Of a stretch of 64,000 nt of DNA, positions 36,873-50,549 are shown piece after piece (positions within the stretch are counted from its first letter, which is position 1; each line of letters opens with the position of its first letter). The stretch comes from Paramecium primaurelia (taxonomy: Eukaryota; Ciliophora; Oligohymenophorea; Peniculida; Parameciidae). The position numbers and the translations under genes are program-made. Below the pieces are notes generated by a model, which was given only the letters and a program-made list of their open reading frames with translations, ran no database searches and was not told where the DNA came from. The stretch covers positions 595,470-659,469 of the forward strand of contig CAJJDM010000027.1 in assembly GCA_905182975.1 (NCBI GenBank), in the 5' to 3' direction.

Positions 36873-39800
36873 ATGAAATAAGAGGACCTAAACTATTTGA
36901 CTTATGGATCTATTATTTCGATATCTCATGTTTAAGATGATCATTCTTTCATAACAGCAGATGGTTTTGTCAAGCGGGCTGTATGTTTAAAGAACTTTGT
37001 ACAAATATACCATATATATACAAGCATCACATAGATGTCGTAGATTCAAAATTTTTAGGTAAAATGAAAAGCAGACCGTATTACCACACTCTATTCTAAA
37101 TATTTCCAAAATTTACTAATAATACAAAGTAAGAAATTTTAAAGGAACTTATTGGAGAAGAATAAGAAGAAGAGGCTTAACCAGCAATTTAAAATATTTT
37201 AGAAAGCATTTAAAAACATCAGAAAGTTGATGAAAAGACTATGATGTCAAAAGAACAAGTTCAAAATTTTTCTCAGAAATTATTATAAGAGTTTAAATAT
37301 AATCTCGACACATTTGAAAAAGTAATGCATATATTTATAATACTTTAGTCAAAAGCACACAAAGTGTCATATAAATCTCATATTTAGTTATTGCATTTGG
37401 CATCATCAAAGTTTTTAGCTTGTCATTAAAAAGAGGCTAGAGTGGAAAGTTCAAATTATAAAATTACTTTGGATGAATTACCTAGTGATTCATCATTATT
37501 TAAGATATTGCCAGCTTATAAATATTAGAAAGAAGGTGAATAAGTTATTTATGCAAGTGATATTGTTTATATAGTAAGAGCTACATCATTTATGAATAAA
37601 TTGACATTTTTACATGCATCATAAGAGATGGGAAATTATGGTAAGAGTAGGAAATAGAAAAAGAGTGATGAAGATCTATTGTTATTAAAAAATGATAAAG
37701 ATATTGTAAAAAGAGAAGTAAATGCAGCATTAGATGAAGAGAATCAAACTTAATGGAGAATTTCAGTTTATTCAGATTATGTACCTGAAACATCTGGATT
37801 TTTGAAATGTGGTGATGTAATTTGGTTACATCATTCTGAAACTAATACTACTATTGCAGCAACAAGGAAAGGTAAACCTGTAGATTAGAGGAATTTTTAA
37901 TCATTTAATTTAGTTGAATGGTTAAAAGTTGAAAATGTGGAATTAAATGTATTGAGTGGATCAACAAAAGAAAGTTATGATGAATATACAGGAGATACAC
38001 ATTCTATGTGGATTATTGAATCAGAAATATATAAAGAAGGAGGCATTGTTTAATTTGATAAGAAATATAGATTTAAACATTTTACATCAGGATTATATTT
38101 ATCAGGAACTAAAGATAAATTTACATTAGATAAATAAAGAGTTCCATCAACATTATTTTATTTTAGTTAATTAAAGAATTCTCAAGTTAGAGAAAAATCT
38201 GTCAAAAAAGGAAATTATGTTTATATTTGTCATGATAAATAAATACTTTAAGGTAATAATAATAATAATAGCAATGATGAAAATAGTTTTTGGGTTGATA
38301 TTTAATATGGAAAAAATTAAAGATATATTCCAATTCTTCATTAAGAATAACATAAAACAGATTAAAGTGTTTTTAAATTATATGCTAGTAGTAGTAATGA
38401 TGTTTGGGAGATTTCTTTTGTTTTAAGTTGTGCTAAGACTCTAACAAATTATCTTGATGATTTATAAAAATTAAAATGGGAAAATGATGCTTCAGATAAA
38501 GAAGTTCTTAAAGATCATTTATTAAAAATCTAAACAACTAAATAATGTATTGAAGATATAAATGATTTTTGTAATAATAGATTGTATAATTCAACTCCTG
38601 AATAGAAATATGGAACTATCAATCCATTTAGATAAAAGTTATTAAAGGAATAATATTATATTGATTTATTGGTTAAAATATTAGTTTAACAATTAAAACC
38701 AGAAGATCTTATTATATGGAGTAGAAGATTTATGATTATTTAAATGCAAGATATATAATAATAATAAGAAAAAATGAGTAACACAGAATAAACTAATAAA
38801 AAATAAGGATTAAAAGATCATGAAATATTGGCCTATATTGCATTTAAAATAACATTAAATCAAAGTATTTATATATTATTGACTTCAATTTGTAAATAAA
38901 ATTCTGAAAATGAAATGTATACCTTTGATTTGATAGGCCATTTCTTAGAACATTGTAGATATATCCCTGAAGCAATAAAATGTATGATCTCTATTATAGG
39001 AAACAATTAAGAATTACTAAGTCTATTATCAGCAAATATGAAAATTGATTAGAATCCAAAAGAATAAGAAATTTTAGAACCTGAAGAAGAAAAATTGTAA
39101 CTTCATCATAATAAAATTTAAAATAATTTTCTTATTTTCTTTTTAAATCTATTAGAAACAGATGAACAAGCTCATAAAGCAGATTTTTTAACATTCTTAA
39201 GAGAAATGTGTATTTATAATAATTAAGGCATCAATTCAAATTAAGAAGCAATTTATAAATTATTAAAAAAGCATAATCATAAAAAGATTTAATTAATTAA
39301 AGATCGTGAAGATCCAGATAAAATATCTTTAAAAGATGGGAAACTACTTATACCATTCAAATTATAGAATGACCCTAAAGAAATGTACTTTATTAATGAG
39401 TAATTGCAATTTTATGCTGATGTATCTTATGGGAGAAATCATTTATGGAAATAAGAATTGGAATAATATTTTAGTAAAGACTTCTTATTTCAAAATATTT
39501 GGTAAGAAGATGGTAATAAAACTTATGCAGTACTTTAAGCAGCTTTGTGTAAAATTGCTATGAGTCTTTATATTGATCATGATCCACTTAATAAAGTTTA
39601 ATTACCTAAATATTGTAATCTTTATAAAAGTATTGATTAGGCAAACGAAGCTCATAATATGGGATTATATACTTCTTTAATTGAAGACTTATTCAAATAT
39701 TTATAAGATAATAAATAATAAATAATATTGGCACTTGATACTAAAGATAATAATGATAACAATAAAGATTATGATGCATTAGATGCAAATGATGAAAAAA

Positions 39801-42800
39801 GTTTATTGATTAATGAATTACTTTACAATTCTTGTTAAATGTTATTATTAGTATTAGAATTAGATGTATTTTCACTTTTAGATAAAGAACCTAATAATTA
39901 CTATAAACAAATAATTGATATTGTTATTCATTATTTTTTTTATGATTTTACTTAATTACCTTTGATGAAAAGTGTATATAAAGTATAAAAATCAGAAATT
40001 ACTCAAAGAAAATAAAGAAAAGAAGTAAATCCTTTAGGAATAGGTTTAAATTTAGGAGCTAATCTTATGAGTATGGCAAATCCAATGAATTTAGGTTTGA
40101 ATCTAAATCTTTTTGGATCAGATGAAGAATAAAAATCAGAATCTGATGATGATGAATAAATTGATGAAGGTATTGTTGATGATGTTTAAATGTACACTAA
40201 TCCTTTAATGAGAGGTTTTATCAAATTAGAAAATGAACTCTAAAATGCATTAGTAACAAGAGAAGAAACTGGTTCAAGTTAATTGGAAATTAAAATCAAA
40301 TTGACTCTTTGTGATGTAATGGATAGATTTTTAGATATGAGATAAAATTATTTAATGTTGAATTGTTTATCATTTTTCAAAAAATAAATTATTGAAAAAA
40401 TGTAAGAAGGGATTCAATAAATTAAACTTTCTAAAGATGATTAAATATAAGAAAATTTAGATGACACAAAATTATTAATATTTGTATAAAGAAAGACAGA
40501 ATCAAATTTATTGGGATTATTACCAAATATATCAAAAACTGGTTTAAAAGAGGTAGATGAAAAAGAAGAGAAATAAGATGCATTTGGTATTGGAGCATTA
40601 AATTTTTTAAATAAATTAGCAGAAACAAAACCAGAATCTGAAGAATTTAAAATTTTTACTTAGAATGAAATGTTAATATATGATTTAGATTAATACTTTT
40701 CATTAAATTTACCTTAAGAAGATATTACTAAGATATCTAATCCAATTGGAGTTGTTTTACCATTTTTATTTACAAATTTTTCTTAAATACATGAAGAAGA
40801 ATTAGAAAAAAGATGTTTGGCTATAATTATGAGATTGTTTAATTAGAGAGAAGAACTTTGTAATAATTTATTAAAATTATAACTTATAAGTGATCCAATA
40901 AAAAGTAGACTATATGAATTCTTAAGTGAAAATGTATAAAGACTAAATCAATTAGTTGATAGATCTGAAGTATGGCTAGCAGAATATATAAAAAATTAAA
41001 AATAAGATGATTTAGAAGAAACTTTAGATATCATAGATAATTTTAGATAAGGTTTTTTTAAAGATACTTAAATATCCTCTAGAATTATTTCAGGAACTTA
41101 AGAGATTGACTCAGAAAAATAAAATTTAATGAATGCATTAAAGATATATGTGCCTATTTTAAATTTAATAAGAGATTAAATGTCAGCTTTAGATTTCCAT
41201 CTTGAAAATATAAAAAATATTTAAAGAAAATAAAGGTTAGCTTAATTGTTTATTTATGCATTTTAATTTTTAACATATTTTTGCAGAAATAACCATGAAA
41301 ATTAAATCCTATTATCATAATATATTTCTTATTTTGAAAATATGCATTTGGAAGTAGGATAGATACCATTAATTTGTGAAATTTATAAAGATAATTAAAA
41401 ACTTTTGACTTCTATAAATAGAAATGATAGAGTTTTCCATAGATTTGTAGAATTAATTTATTAAAGTGGAAGAAAGGCATAATTCTTAGATTTTTTCATT
41501 ACAATAATAAAATAAGGAAATAAATATATTTTTGATAATCAATTACTTGTATTGAATACTTTTTTGGAAAAAGAAGAATTATTGTTTACAGAGAAGAATG
41601 AATTTGTTTTTGAAGGTGATATTTAATTACATCACTCAGACTTTTTAACAGATTTAGCTTCTAGTCCTCCAATGAATTAACCATTTCTCTACCATGCAAA
41701 ATTATTGGATTTATTATTATAATGTACATAAATTCAAGTTCTTGAAGGTGATTAGAAAGATAATTTTACAATAAATGTAGCTAAATTAAAAAAGAAATTT
41801 ACAGCTTAATATATTATATAATTGTTATGTAAACCAGATTCTATAACAAATAGAAATCCTTCTATGTTGGAATAAGGTTTTGGATTAATAAAAAAATAAT
41901 TATGGATATTTTTTATGAATGTCCATATTACAAGTGAAAAGAGTCATAATGTTGGTAAGGAAATTTAGAATGATTTAATATTAATGATAGAATTTGAAAT
42001 GAAGAGATTAGAACATATTTAATTTGATCATTAATAATTGAAATACTTTGATTTTTTAATAGAAGCTATACTGCCATTATTTACAACTTATTTAATTAGA
42101 AAAAATATATAAATTCATTAAGATGATGATGAAGATGGACATGATCAAGAATAAAAAGATTTTGCAGCTTTATTATAATTTGCTAAAACTCTATCATCTA
42201 AAATATTAAATCTTGGAAAATATATAAATAGAAAAAAACATGTTTCTAGTTTAATTGCTTTTTATTCTTATTTTCCATTAACAACTATGGGCAGAGTTTG
42301 TTAATCTGTTTTAGGTTAATCTAAACTTATAGAAGATTTTGGAGAATTTAATAATTTAAGAGATGTATTATCTAATATTTAGGCTGGAGCTAATGATAAT
42401 TATTAGGTTGATTTAAATGAATAAGTCAATCAAATATAGAGTGGAATATTATAAAATCATGGTGATCATCCTGCTCCTAAAACCATATTTTAGAGCAATA
42501 ATGTTAAATCTAAGATAGGAATTATGTCTGCTCTTTCATCAAATAAAAAGTAAAAAGAAGAACCATTAATTGAATTTGAGAAAGCAGAGATTGAAAAAAT
42601 ATCTGCAGCTTGGGAAGAATTTGTTAATCAATTATGTTTAAGTGATAAAAGTAAAAATCATGTTTAAGATGAAATGTAAAAATTATCTGAAGCTATTGTT
42701 AAGTTTGAATAATATTTTGGAAATCCAAGTGACAAAACTGAAAAAAATGAAAAAATATTAAAAGTTGAATAAGTAATCCTTTTGAAAAAATTTATTAATT

Positions 42801-45800
42801 TTTTAAGTTATGCAATAAATAGTAATTAAAATAATAAAACTATTACAACTTTATTAGGAGTATTAAAAAGAGTGATTTAAGGAAAACCAAAGGAAGAATA
42901 AAAAGAAGAACTTGAAGTTGAAGGAGAAAATAATGAAATGGAAGAAATGCAAAATTTATTTAATAAATTAGGAGCAACTAGAATGGTATTAACAGTTTTA
43001 AGTGAATCAACTATTCTAGATGGAGAAATGTTAAGAAATTTCTTAATATTTATAAATACATTATTATCAGGTGGAAACAATAAAGTATAAAAAACCATTT
43101 TTGAATTTATGAAAACTTATCCAAAAAGTGAAGTAATCTTTAGTAGATTAAATAATGTAATTTAAGCATAAATCAAATAAATTACAATGAAAGCTTTAGA
43201 TAAAAAAAATGAAGAATAATAATAAATTAATTTTCCTGCTTAATAATAAGAAGATAATTTATAAGAATTAAAATAACAATAAGATTTGGAATTATTATTA
43301 ACTTAAGTCTTAAAATTCTTATAAAATTGTTGTGAGGGACATTATCTAGATTTACAAAACTATATTCGTTAACAAACAAATTCAAGAAATTCATTTAATA
43401 TGATTAATTAAGTAGCTGAGTTATTACTATCATATTATTATAAAGATAGAGCCTAATATGAAAATATGGTTTTATGTTTAGATACTTTGAATGAATTAGT
43501 TTAAGGTCCCTGTCCTGAGAATTAGATTGCAGTTGCTGATTCCAAATTCTTTGAAATAGCTTCAGATTTATTTGGTTAAAGAAAGGAGAAAGATAGTTCT
43601 GGAAAAGCTTAAACAATGGCATCTAATATAAAAACTTCAAAAACTTAGAATAATAAAATGATGACTGTTAAAACAAGTAGATATCAAAAATAACAAAAGG
43701 GATCTGATTTAAAAGTTTGGTAAATTGAAAGAATGCAAACAAAATGTTTAATTTTGATTCTTTCTTTAATTGAAATGAGAGAAATATCAGATTAAAATCC
43801 AATTATCAAAAGAATTATGAGACATTTGACACCAACTTTATTATAAAAACATATGGTAAAATGTTTTGATAAATATTAAAAATAATGTAAAGAAGGCTAT
43901 TAAATTGAAGTTTTAGATAGAATTAAGGAAGATCCAGAAACTGCAAAATAAGAAGATAAAGTACAAGAAGAGAAATACTATGAATTAATATTGTAAAAAG
44001 GCTTTTATATCTATTTTTTAATGTGTTATTATATGGAATCAGAGAAAAATGTAGAAAATTAATTTGTATAAATGTATAGAACAAATACTAGAAAGAAATT
44101 AAAGTAAGATAAAGGAACATTAGAAGATTTATTATTTGGTGATAATATTATTGGTTAATTAGTGAGTTTTGTGATGTCATTTGTAAATAGTTGGATTGAT
44201 TTAATGAATTAAATTAAGAAAGAAGCACAAAAATAAATGGCTACTTAAATTTAAACAAGTGAATAATTAGAAAAATAAGAAAGAGAAAAAAAGGCTGAAA
44301 AAGCAAAATTGGTTAAAAAAGCATTTGATTTTTTCTATAAAAATAGTGCATCTATTGAAGTTGTTAGAAATAATGAGTTGGAAATTGTTTATTTTATACT
44401 TTTACCGTATACTCATAATTTACCAAAAGAATAAAAGGTTGAATTTCATGAAAATGTAGATAGATCATCTACTAAATCAAAAGTATAATTTTTAGTTTAA
44501 GAATCAGAAAGATTAATTGAAATATGTGAACATGAAGAATAATTAAGACGTATATTTTAAAGATAGAAATTTCTAGCTTTATTTGCCAATTATGTTAAAT
44601 TATGGAAAGACTTAGCATTTTTATTTACATTATTATTAAATCTATTTATAATAGGATCATTTGCTGTTAATGAATCAGGTAATAGAATAACAGATTTCAG
44701 ATTATTTAGAGATGAATAATATTCACCACAACAAACTAGAAATATATTTTTAATTTGCGGTACTATTATGACTTGTTGTTCAATATTTGTGGTATCATTC
44801 TTTTTGTTTAAGAATGCTCCATTAATTATTAAGAAGGCCTGGAAAACAAAATTACCTTTTGAAGATAAGTTTACTTATTGGCCTATATAATTAATCTACA
44901 AAATATTTAAATTATTAGCCGTGTTATTTTATATACTTAAAGAAATTGAAGTTGTTTATTATTTAGCTTATGGAGCTTTAGCTGTAATAGGAACAGTATT
45001 ACATCCATTTTTCTTTAGTTTTCATTTAACAGAGATATTAATACGTTATCCAACTTTAAAAAATGTTATTAAATCAGTTTGGGAACCTAAATAATAATTA
45101 GCTCTCACATTGGTATTATTTATAATTCTTGTTTATGTTTATGGTCTTATTGCCTATACATTCTTTTTTGAAGATTATGCTGGAAAATGCTAATCTACAT
45201 TGTTTTGTTTTCTATTTACATTTGATTGGACATTTAAAGCTAATGGTGGAGTTGGAGGATACTTATCAGATTTAGAAGATGAAAATGTAGTTGAAAAATA
45301 TCGTGTAGGTAGATTTGTATTTGATAACACTTCAAATATTTTCTTAGTAATTATCATGGTTAATATTGTGGCAGGTATTATTATTGATACATTTGGGTCT
45401 TTGAGAGAAAAAGAAAGTGATAAAATTAGAGATATTGAAGATAAATGTTTTATTTGTGGAAATCTTAAAACTATATTTGATAGATTAACAGATACATCAT
45501 CAATGGGTGGAGGTTTTGATCACCATATCAAAGTTAATCATTATATGTGGAATTATGTTTTCTTCATGGCATATCTTAAATATAAAGATCCAACAGATTA
45601 TACTGGTATTGAATAATTTGTTTGGGAAAAAATATAAAAGAAAGATTTAACATGGTTTCCATTCAATAAAGCTAGAGAATTATAAAATCTTAAGTAAGAT
45701 GAAGAAGAAGAATCTAAAAGAGTTGAACGTATATCTACAGATGTATTATTTTATTAATATATTTAGATTGGTAATATTATGGATTCTATGAGATAAGCAA

Positions 45801-45874
45801 GTTAAATGTTAAATTCTATTAAAAATAGAAAAAAATTAAGAAATGCTGCCAAATAACCTGCTGAATTGCTATGA
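36873..45874 (+). CDS. IP3-receptor/ryanodine-receptor-type Ca2+-release channel, 2991 aa
   Basis: ATG 36873, a single intron 36999-37024 (26 nt), TGA 45872-45874; spliced length 2992 codons. The N-terminus reads LTYGSIISIS and SFITADGFVKRAVCL, as in the IP3R suppressor domain. MIR repeats follow at residues about 160-500 (GDVIWLHHSETNTTIAAT, YRFKHFTSGLYLSG). A long helical RIH/armadillo-type region fills the middle. The C-terminal 450 residues hold about six TM helices and the pore with the filter NGGVGG (about residue 2780; IP3R has GGGVGD). After the pore come the inner helix VIIMVNIVAGIIIDTFGSLR and the conserved Cys/His block (CFICG and HHIKVNHYMWNY). Such tetramers release Ca2+ from stores and are known in Paramecium as CRC channels; which CRC this is I cannot say. 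An in-frame ATG at 36765 is an alternative start. Confidence 0.93.
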
Positions 45875-45880
45875 AAATAA

Positions 45881-47743
45881 TCAAATTAATTATGATTCAA
45901 AATACAAAACTATTTTACTCTCTAATTTCAATTCTGATTTTAAACTATTAATAAAATCCATTGATGAACAATCCAATATAAATCTTTCAATTGAATCCAT
46001 TTAATTGAATATTTTTAATGCTTAATCAATTTCTTCTTTTTCTATATTTATACCTTTCAAATCCAATGAGACATGTTTCAATTACTTTAATTTTTATAAA
46101 CCAATACAGAAGTTTCCAAAATGTAAATTTTATGTTCTAATCATTTTAAATCTATTCTTACTTATTTAATATCATTGTAATATATTTTACTTCAGCAAAA
46201 TTACCAAGTAATTGTAATAATTTATCTAATACTTATTAATCTATTTATTAATTATATAGATTGACTTTAACTGATAAAATTGGAGATTTTTAAATCTATT
46301 ATTAAATACTTTGTAATTTTTCCTCTGTAATTTCATTAATTGCTAAATATGTAATCTAAGTTTTCTCTAATTGATATAAAAAATTTGATTAAAATTTAAT
46401 AATTGCTGTTTAATTGGCTAAAAAATACAATTCTCTAATATCTGCTCTTTAATGTGCTTATTATTTAAGACTCAACATAATTATTTCTGCTATTACATCT
46501 CTTACCTATATTAAATGTATTAAAAATACCCATATAACATCTATACTTAATTTGCAAATTTATCAACTTGATAACTTGAATGAATTCCATCTAATTCTTT
46601 ATTTGTACATAGTAGAGCTGCCTTTAAAATACAAACTCCAAAATGCCAACTATCAATCAACCTTCCATTTAATTATTATTATTAATATTATTAATGTATT
46701 TTCTCAGGAGGATAATAAACAATATCAAACTCTTATTCACTACTTATAGCATGTCCTTCTAATAAATATTTTTCCTTATATTTAGCATTAGGTTCTTAAA
46801 TGCTTGCTAATTTTACGATGTCATTACTGATAATTATGGAAGTGGCTAAAATTCTGTTTGGAAATATATTTCGTTTATGCAATTGAATAATTGCTTATAA
46901 AATTCTCTATATAATATTTAACAACTCATCTAAATTAAAAGGCTTATTTTTATTTTTTCGTTCTCTAATAACTTCATCTAAATTTTATCCCTCATATTCT
47001 TCTATTGAAAATATTTTAACTGCCTCTCCTCTAACATATTAAGGTTAGAATTTCATAAAAATGTTAGGTTTCTTACTAACCTTTGGCTATTTTACTGAGC
47101 CAAGCATATTATCAACAAAGTTAGATTTAGGTCTTATATAAAATATAGAATTCACTTAAGTGAATAAACTAAAGTCTAAAATATTTAAATGAGCTTTCAT
47201 ATATGATGAAAAGAGGGAATCACTTTAATGCTACATGACGTAAAACTTATGCAAAATTATTTTTTTTCCGTTTATACTATATAAAGTAGTTTTTCCAAAT
47301 TAGGCCTTCTTTAGCACTTTTTCATATTTTAAATATTTCAGCATATCAGTTTTTGAAGTTACTTCTTTTAATAATTCTTATTGTCTTATTGTATCAACTC
47401 CTTCTCTAAGAAAATCAAGCAATAATTTATGATTAGGAGGAGGAGATTTAAGAAGTTATTGAAAATACTCTCCTATCTTTTATTCACGTTCTTTAATCAC
47501 TTTATTTTCTCCAAACAATGTCTTTAAATATTCTTTTTTGGGAAATTGAGGAAGCTAGGTTTAATAAATAAATACTTAATAATTCATATTGTATTCTTGC
47601 ATAGCATTATGAAGTTCTAGTAAGAGACTATATCTAACTCTGATTTCTCTTTGATCAAGTGTAAAAAGATCGATAATGCGAATTTTATATAAAACATTGT
47701 CTGTTATGTTCTCATAACCCATTATCTTAATTTCATACTGCAT
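45881..47743 (-). CDS. PX domain, kinase-like (pseudokinase) and LRR-like protein, 602 aa
   Basis: ATG 47743 (MQYEIKIMGYEN), introns 46501-46529 (29 nt) and 46137-46161 (25 nt), TGA 45883-45881; spliced length 603 codons. Residues 1-125 form a PX domain: the basic RVRYSLLLELHNAM, the LPQFPKKEYLK loop and the EREQKIGEYFQQLLKSPP helix, typical for phosphoinositide binding. A kinase-like fold follows (residues about 130-420): the region of the HRD loop reads LHKRNIFPNRIL and that of DFG reads DIVKLASIQEP, while YYPPEK (APE position) and DSWHFGVCIL (subdomain IX) are kept. Catalytic Asp residues are thus missing. The C-terminus has leucine-spaced repeats (LQKLKQLKHVSLDLKG). Likely an endosomal scaffold (inference). 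It converges on the channel gene with only 6 bp between stops. Confidence 0.78.
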
Positions 47744-48040
47744 TCCTTATGTATTTTAACAATTTAATTATATTGTATTAAAATTTAATAAATCAACTTT
47801 TTATTTAATTCTATATAATACTTTCAATTAATTGTATATTTTTGTTCCTTAATTTATACACCTTAATAATATAATAAGAGAATCTAAAACAATATCTTAA
47901 TAAACAAAGAAATTACACTATTAATATTAATGAAAAATAAATATTCAGAATATCTTTTGAATATATATATTCTGAATTATGTTTAAGTTTTCTTATTTGA
48001 TGTTATATTATAATTGATTTTAATATGAATTATATTATTA

Positions 48041-49327
48041 ATGAGTGATATTATTGTCAAAAGAAGAGAATAATTTAGAACAGAAATTCGTAAATAAAAT
48101 CTAGAAAAAGAATTTAGCAAAAAGAGATTTGAAAAATGTAATCTTATTCAGAATCTAAATGAATGCAACAATTTAATCGATTTTGAGTTTAAATACAAAG
48201 ATCAAATTGAGAATCAGATTTAGCTTATTCTTCAAAATCCTGACAATTAAAACTTATAAAAACTCATATAATTAGTATAGCAATTAAGTGCAAAATACAG
48301 TATTTACATAATAGATCATAATATTTACAAAACACTTAAACACAATGATTTAGATATTAATTTGTGTTTGAACTTAATGTGTAATTTATGTGTTGAACCA
48401 ACAGTAGTTAAATATATCTTCTCTGATCAGATCTAAAAAGAGAGATTAACCTAATATTTAAACCTAATTAGTGCAAATTTATATGAAGAACATAGAAAGC
48501 TTTATTGGGAATTTATGCTTATTCTATCAAATTCAGCTCATACACCTTTTCCATTTCTGAAATAAGTGTTTTTGATATGTTGTGAAGAATTGATTTAATG
48601 TAGAAATAGCATTACTTAAATGTAAATTCGCATACTTCCACATTTAATACAAAAATATCCATAAGCTAATTAATTCTATTGGGATGCTTTAAATACTGCT
48701 AATACTGAGGATAGGAAACCTTGGAAATGTCTATTGCATTATCTTAAGTAACCTAATTCAGATGTATTTTGTTGTGATTAATTAATACTCGCAATATATT
48801 ATTTAGTTTAATATGCAATTCAAAAAATTTACTATGACTAAATTGTTACTTCAGAACTAATGTTTGTTCTTCAAAGTAATTTGTATAGACATGAAAAAAC
48901 AATGGTTAGATCTACAAAATTAATATTTATGATTTTTGAAGAAAATGACACTTACTTTAAATTTATAAGTGATGATTTAATCAAATTACTTAAAATTACT
49001 TTCATAGATGGATAGATTGAAATACTAAAACTCTTAGAAATAGTTCTTCACAAAAGATAACATTTTATACAGCTAATGGACTAATATAATATAATAGATA
49101 TATTATTTGATATTCTAAAATAAAAGATATCAACAACCATGAATTATGCAGCTTTAAATTGCATTGCTTTATCCTTATTTTAATGTACTTAGATTGATAA
49201 ATATTAAAAACATATCCAAACTCAGTATTCCAATTTTAAGGATATTTTAGAAAGATTTGTTTATGACAAAAATAAATCTATCTAATTAACTACTGAATAT
49301 CTCTTAACAGCCTACTTTGAGAAATGA
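48041..49327 (+). CDS. ARM-repeat protein, importin-alpha-like, 428 aa
   Basis: Intronless, ATG 48041 to TGA 49325-49327, 429 codons. The N-terminus carries a basic helix (KRREQFRTEIRKQNLEKEF) like an importin-beta-binding (IBB) segment, followed by helical repeats of about 42 residues consistent with armadillo repeats (for example DLDINLCLNLMCNLCVEPTV, FKFISDDLIKLLKITFIDG). Importin-alpha carries NLS cargo through nuclear pores by binding importin-beta through the IBB (family knowledge). The diagnostic W/N cargo-binding ladder is poorly visible, so it may be a diverged family member or another ARM protein. It is divergent from the PX-kinase gene (297 bp) and converges on NAF1 (107 bp). Confidence 0.52.
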
Positions 49328-49434
49328 ATATTTTTGTATATATTTAAAATTATATTATTTAAAAACTGATTTTTTGATAGCAAATTTTTGATATTTAATA
49401 ATGATGATAATCATAAATTATATACAAAATTAAT

Positions 49435-50432
49435 TCATTAATCTTACGGCTTAATATTCTAGAAAAGGGAATTTAGATTCTAATTTAATTATTAATTAAT
49501 CTATTATGTATTGTAAGAGAGATTGAATTGAGGGTTTGGCTATAATTATTAAGGTTATGGATATATTTATTATGTGTATAAAGGCTATTGCATTTATTGT
49601 TATGGAAAAGCCTGTTAATTTTATATTAATTATTAATATTATTATTGTTATTACATTTATAATTACATTTGTTATTAAAGAAACATTTGTTAATAATATT
49701 GTTATTATTATTACATAGAATGCTGAATTTGCATCATTTACTATTATTGTTATTGTGGTTATTGATTATTAACCTAAGCTTTATTATTTTATTAAGGAAA
49801 TGATAATTATTTATCATGCTTTTATTATTTATGATGTTTTTCTTTTTTATTATTATTTTTCTTCACTTCTCCTTCTTCTTTATTTCCTCTTTTTTTAGAT
49901 ACAGCTTCAATTTCATCATCTGAATATTCAACATCATGTTCATTAATCACTTCTTCATCAAATTAATTAGAAGCATCACAACCTTTTTTACTTTTGATAA
50001 AATTAATAATTACTTAAGCAATTATCTAATGGCTTCAGGATCAAGAATAGAAGTATTATCAATATTAATGAAGACATTATCTCCAATTTTAAGTTGATTA
50101 GTTTAAATTAGATTGTTTACATATCCATCCAACAAAATTGAATAATGAGGTCTTTCAACTTTACCAAAGACATCATCAACCTTTCCTAAAATCTCTTATT
50201 AATCATTAACTAATAATTAATCTAAATTAATGACAAATTCTAAAAGATTGGAATAAATGATTATATTTTCTCTGGTAATTGATTCAATTTTGCCAACTAA
50301 TTGGATTCGATCTGAATGTTTATAATTGAAGTTGATTTCTCTCTGTTCCTTAGTTTCTGGAGGAGCAAATTAAACTTTTGGTAATACCTCATTTTTGCTT
50401 ACAATTCTTGAACTCTTATCTTCATCTTCCAT
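49435..50432 (-). CDS. NAF1: NAF1, H/ACA snoRNP assembly factor, 324 aa with Q-rich tail
   Basis: ATG 50432, one intron 49991-50013 (23 nt), TGA 49437-49435; spliced length 325 codons. Residues about 45-135 form the Gar1/NAF1 beta-barrel: LVGKIESITRENIIIYS, EILGKVDDVFGKVERPHYSI and LKIGDNVFI. Directly after it, GCDASNQFDEE and VEYSDDEIEAVSKKR match the acidic NAF1-specific segment that Gar1 lacks, which decides for NAF1. NAF1 binds dyskerin and escorts H/ACA RNPs before being replaced by Gar1 (family knowledge). The last 130 residues are a Q/M/P/Y-rich tail, mostly coded by TAA and TAG. Intron position was fixed by the need to join RQLLN to KKGCDASN. Confidence 0.85.
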
Positions 50433-50549
50433 GTTATTTAACTTAATTTAGAAATGTAAGTTACTTAAGCTTTGATTTGTTGATAAAATTCATTACTACT
50501 AGAATCACTATTTTCATGATCGTCCATTAAATTATAATTATTATACATA

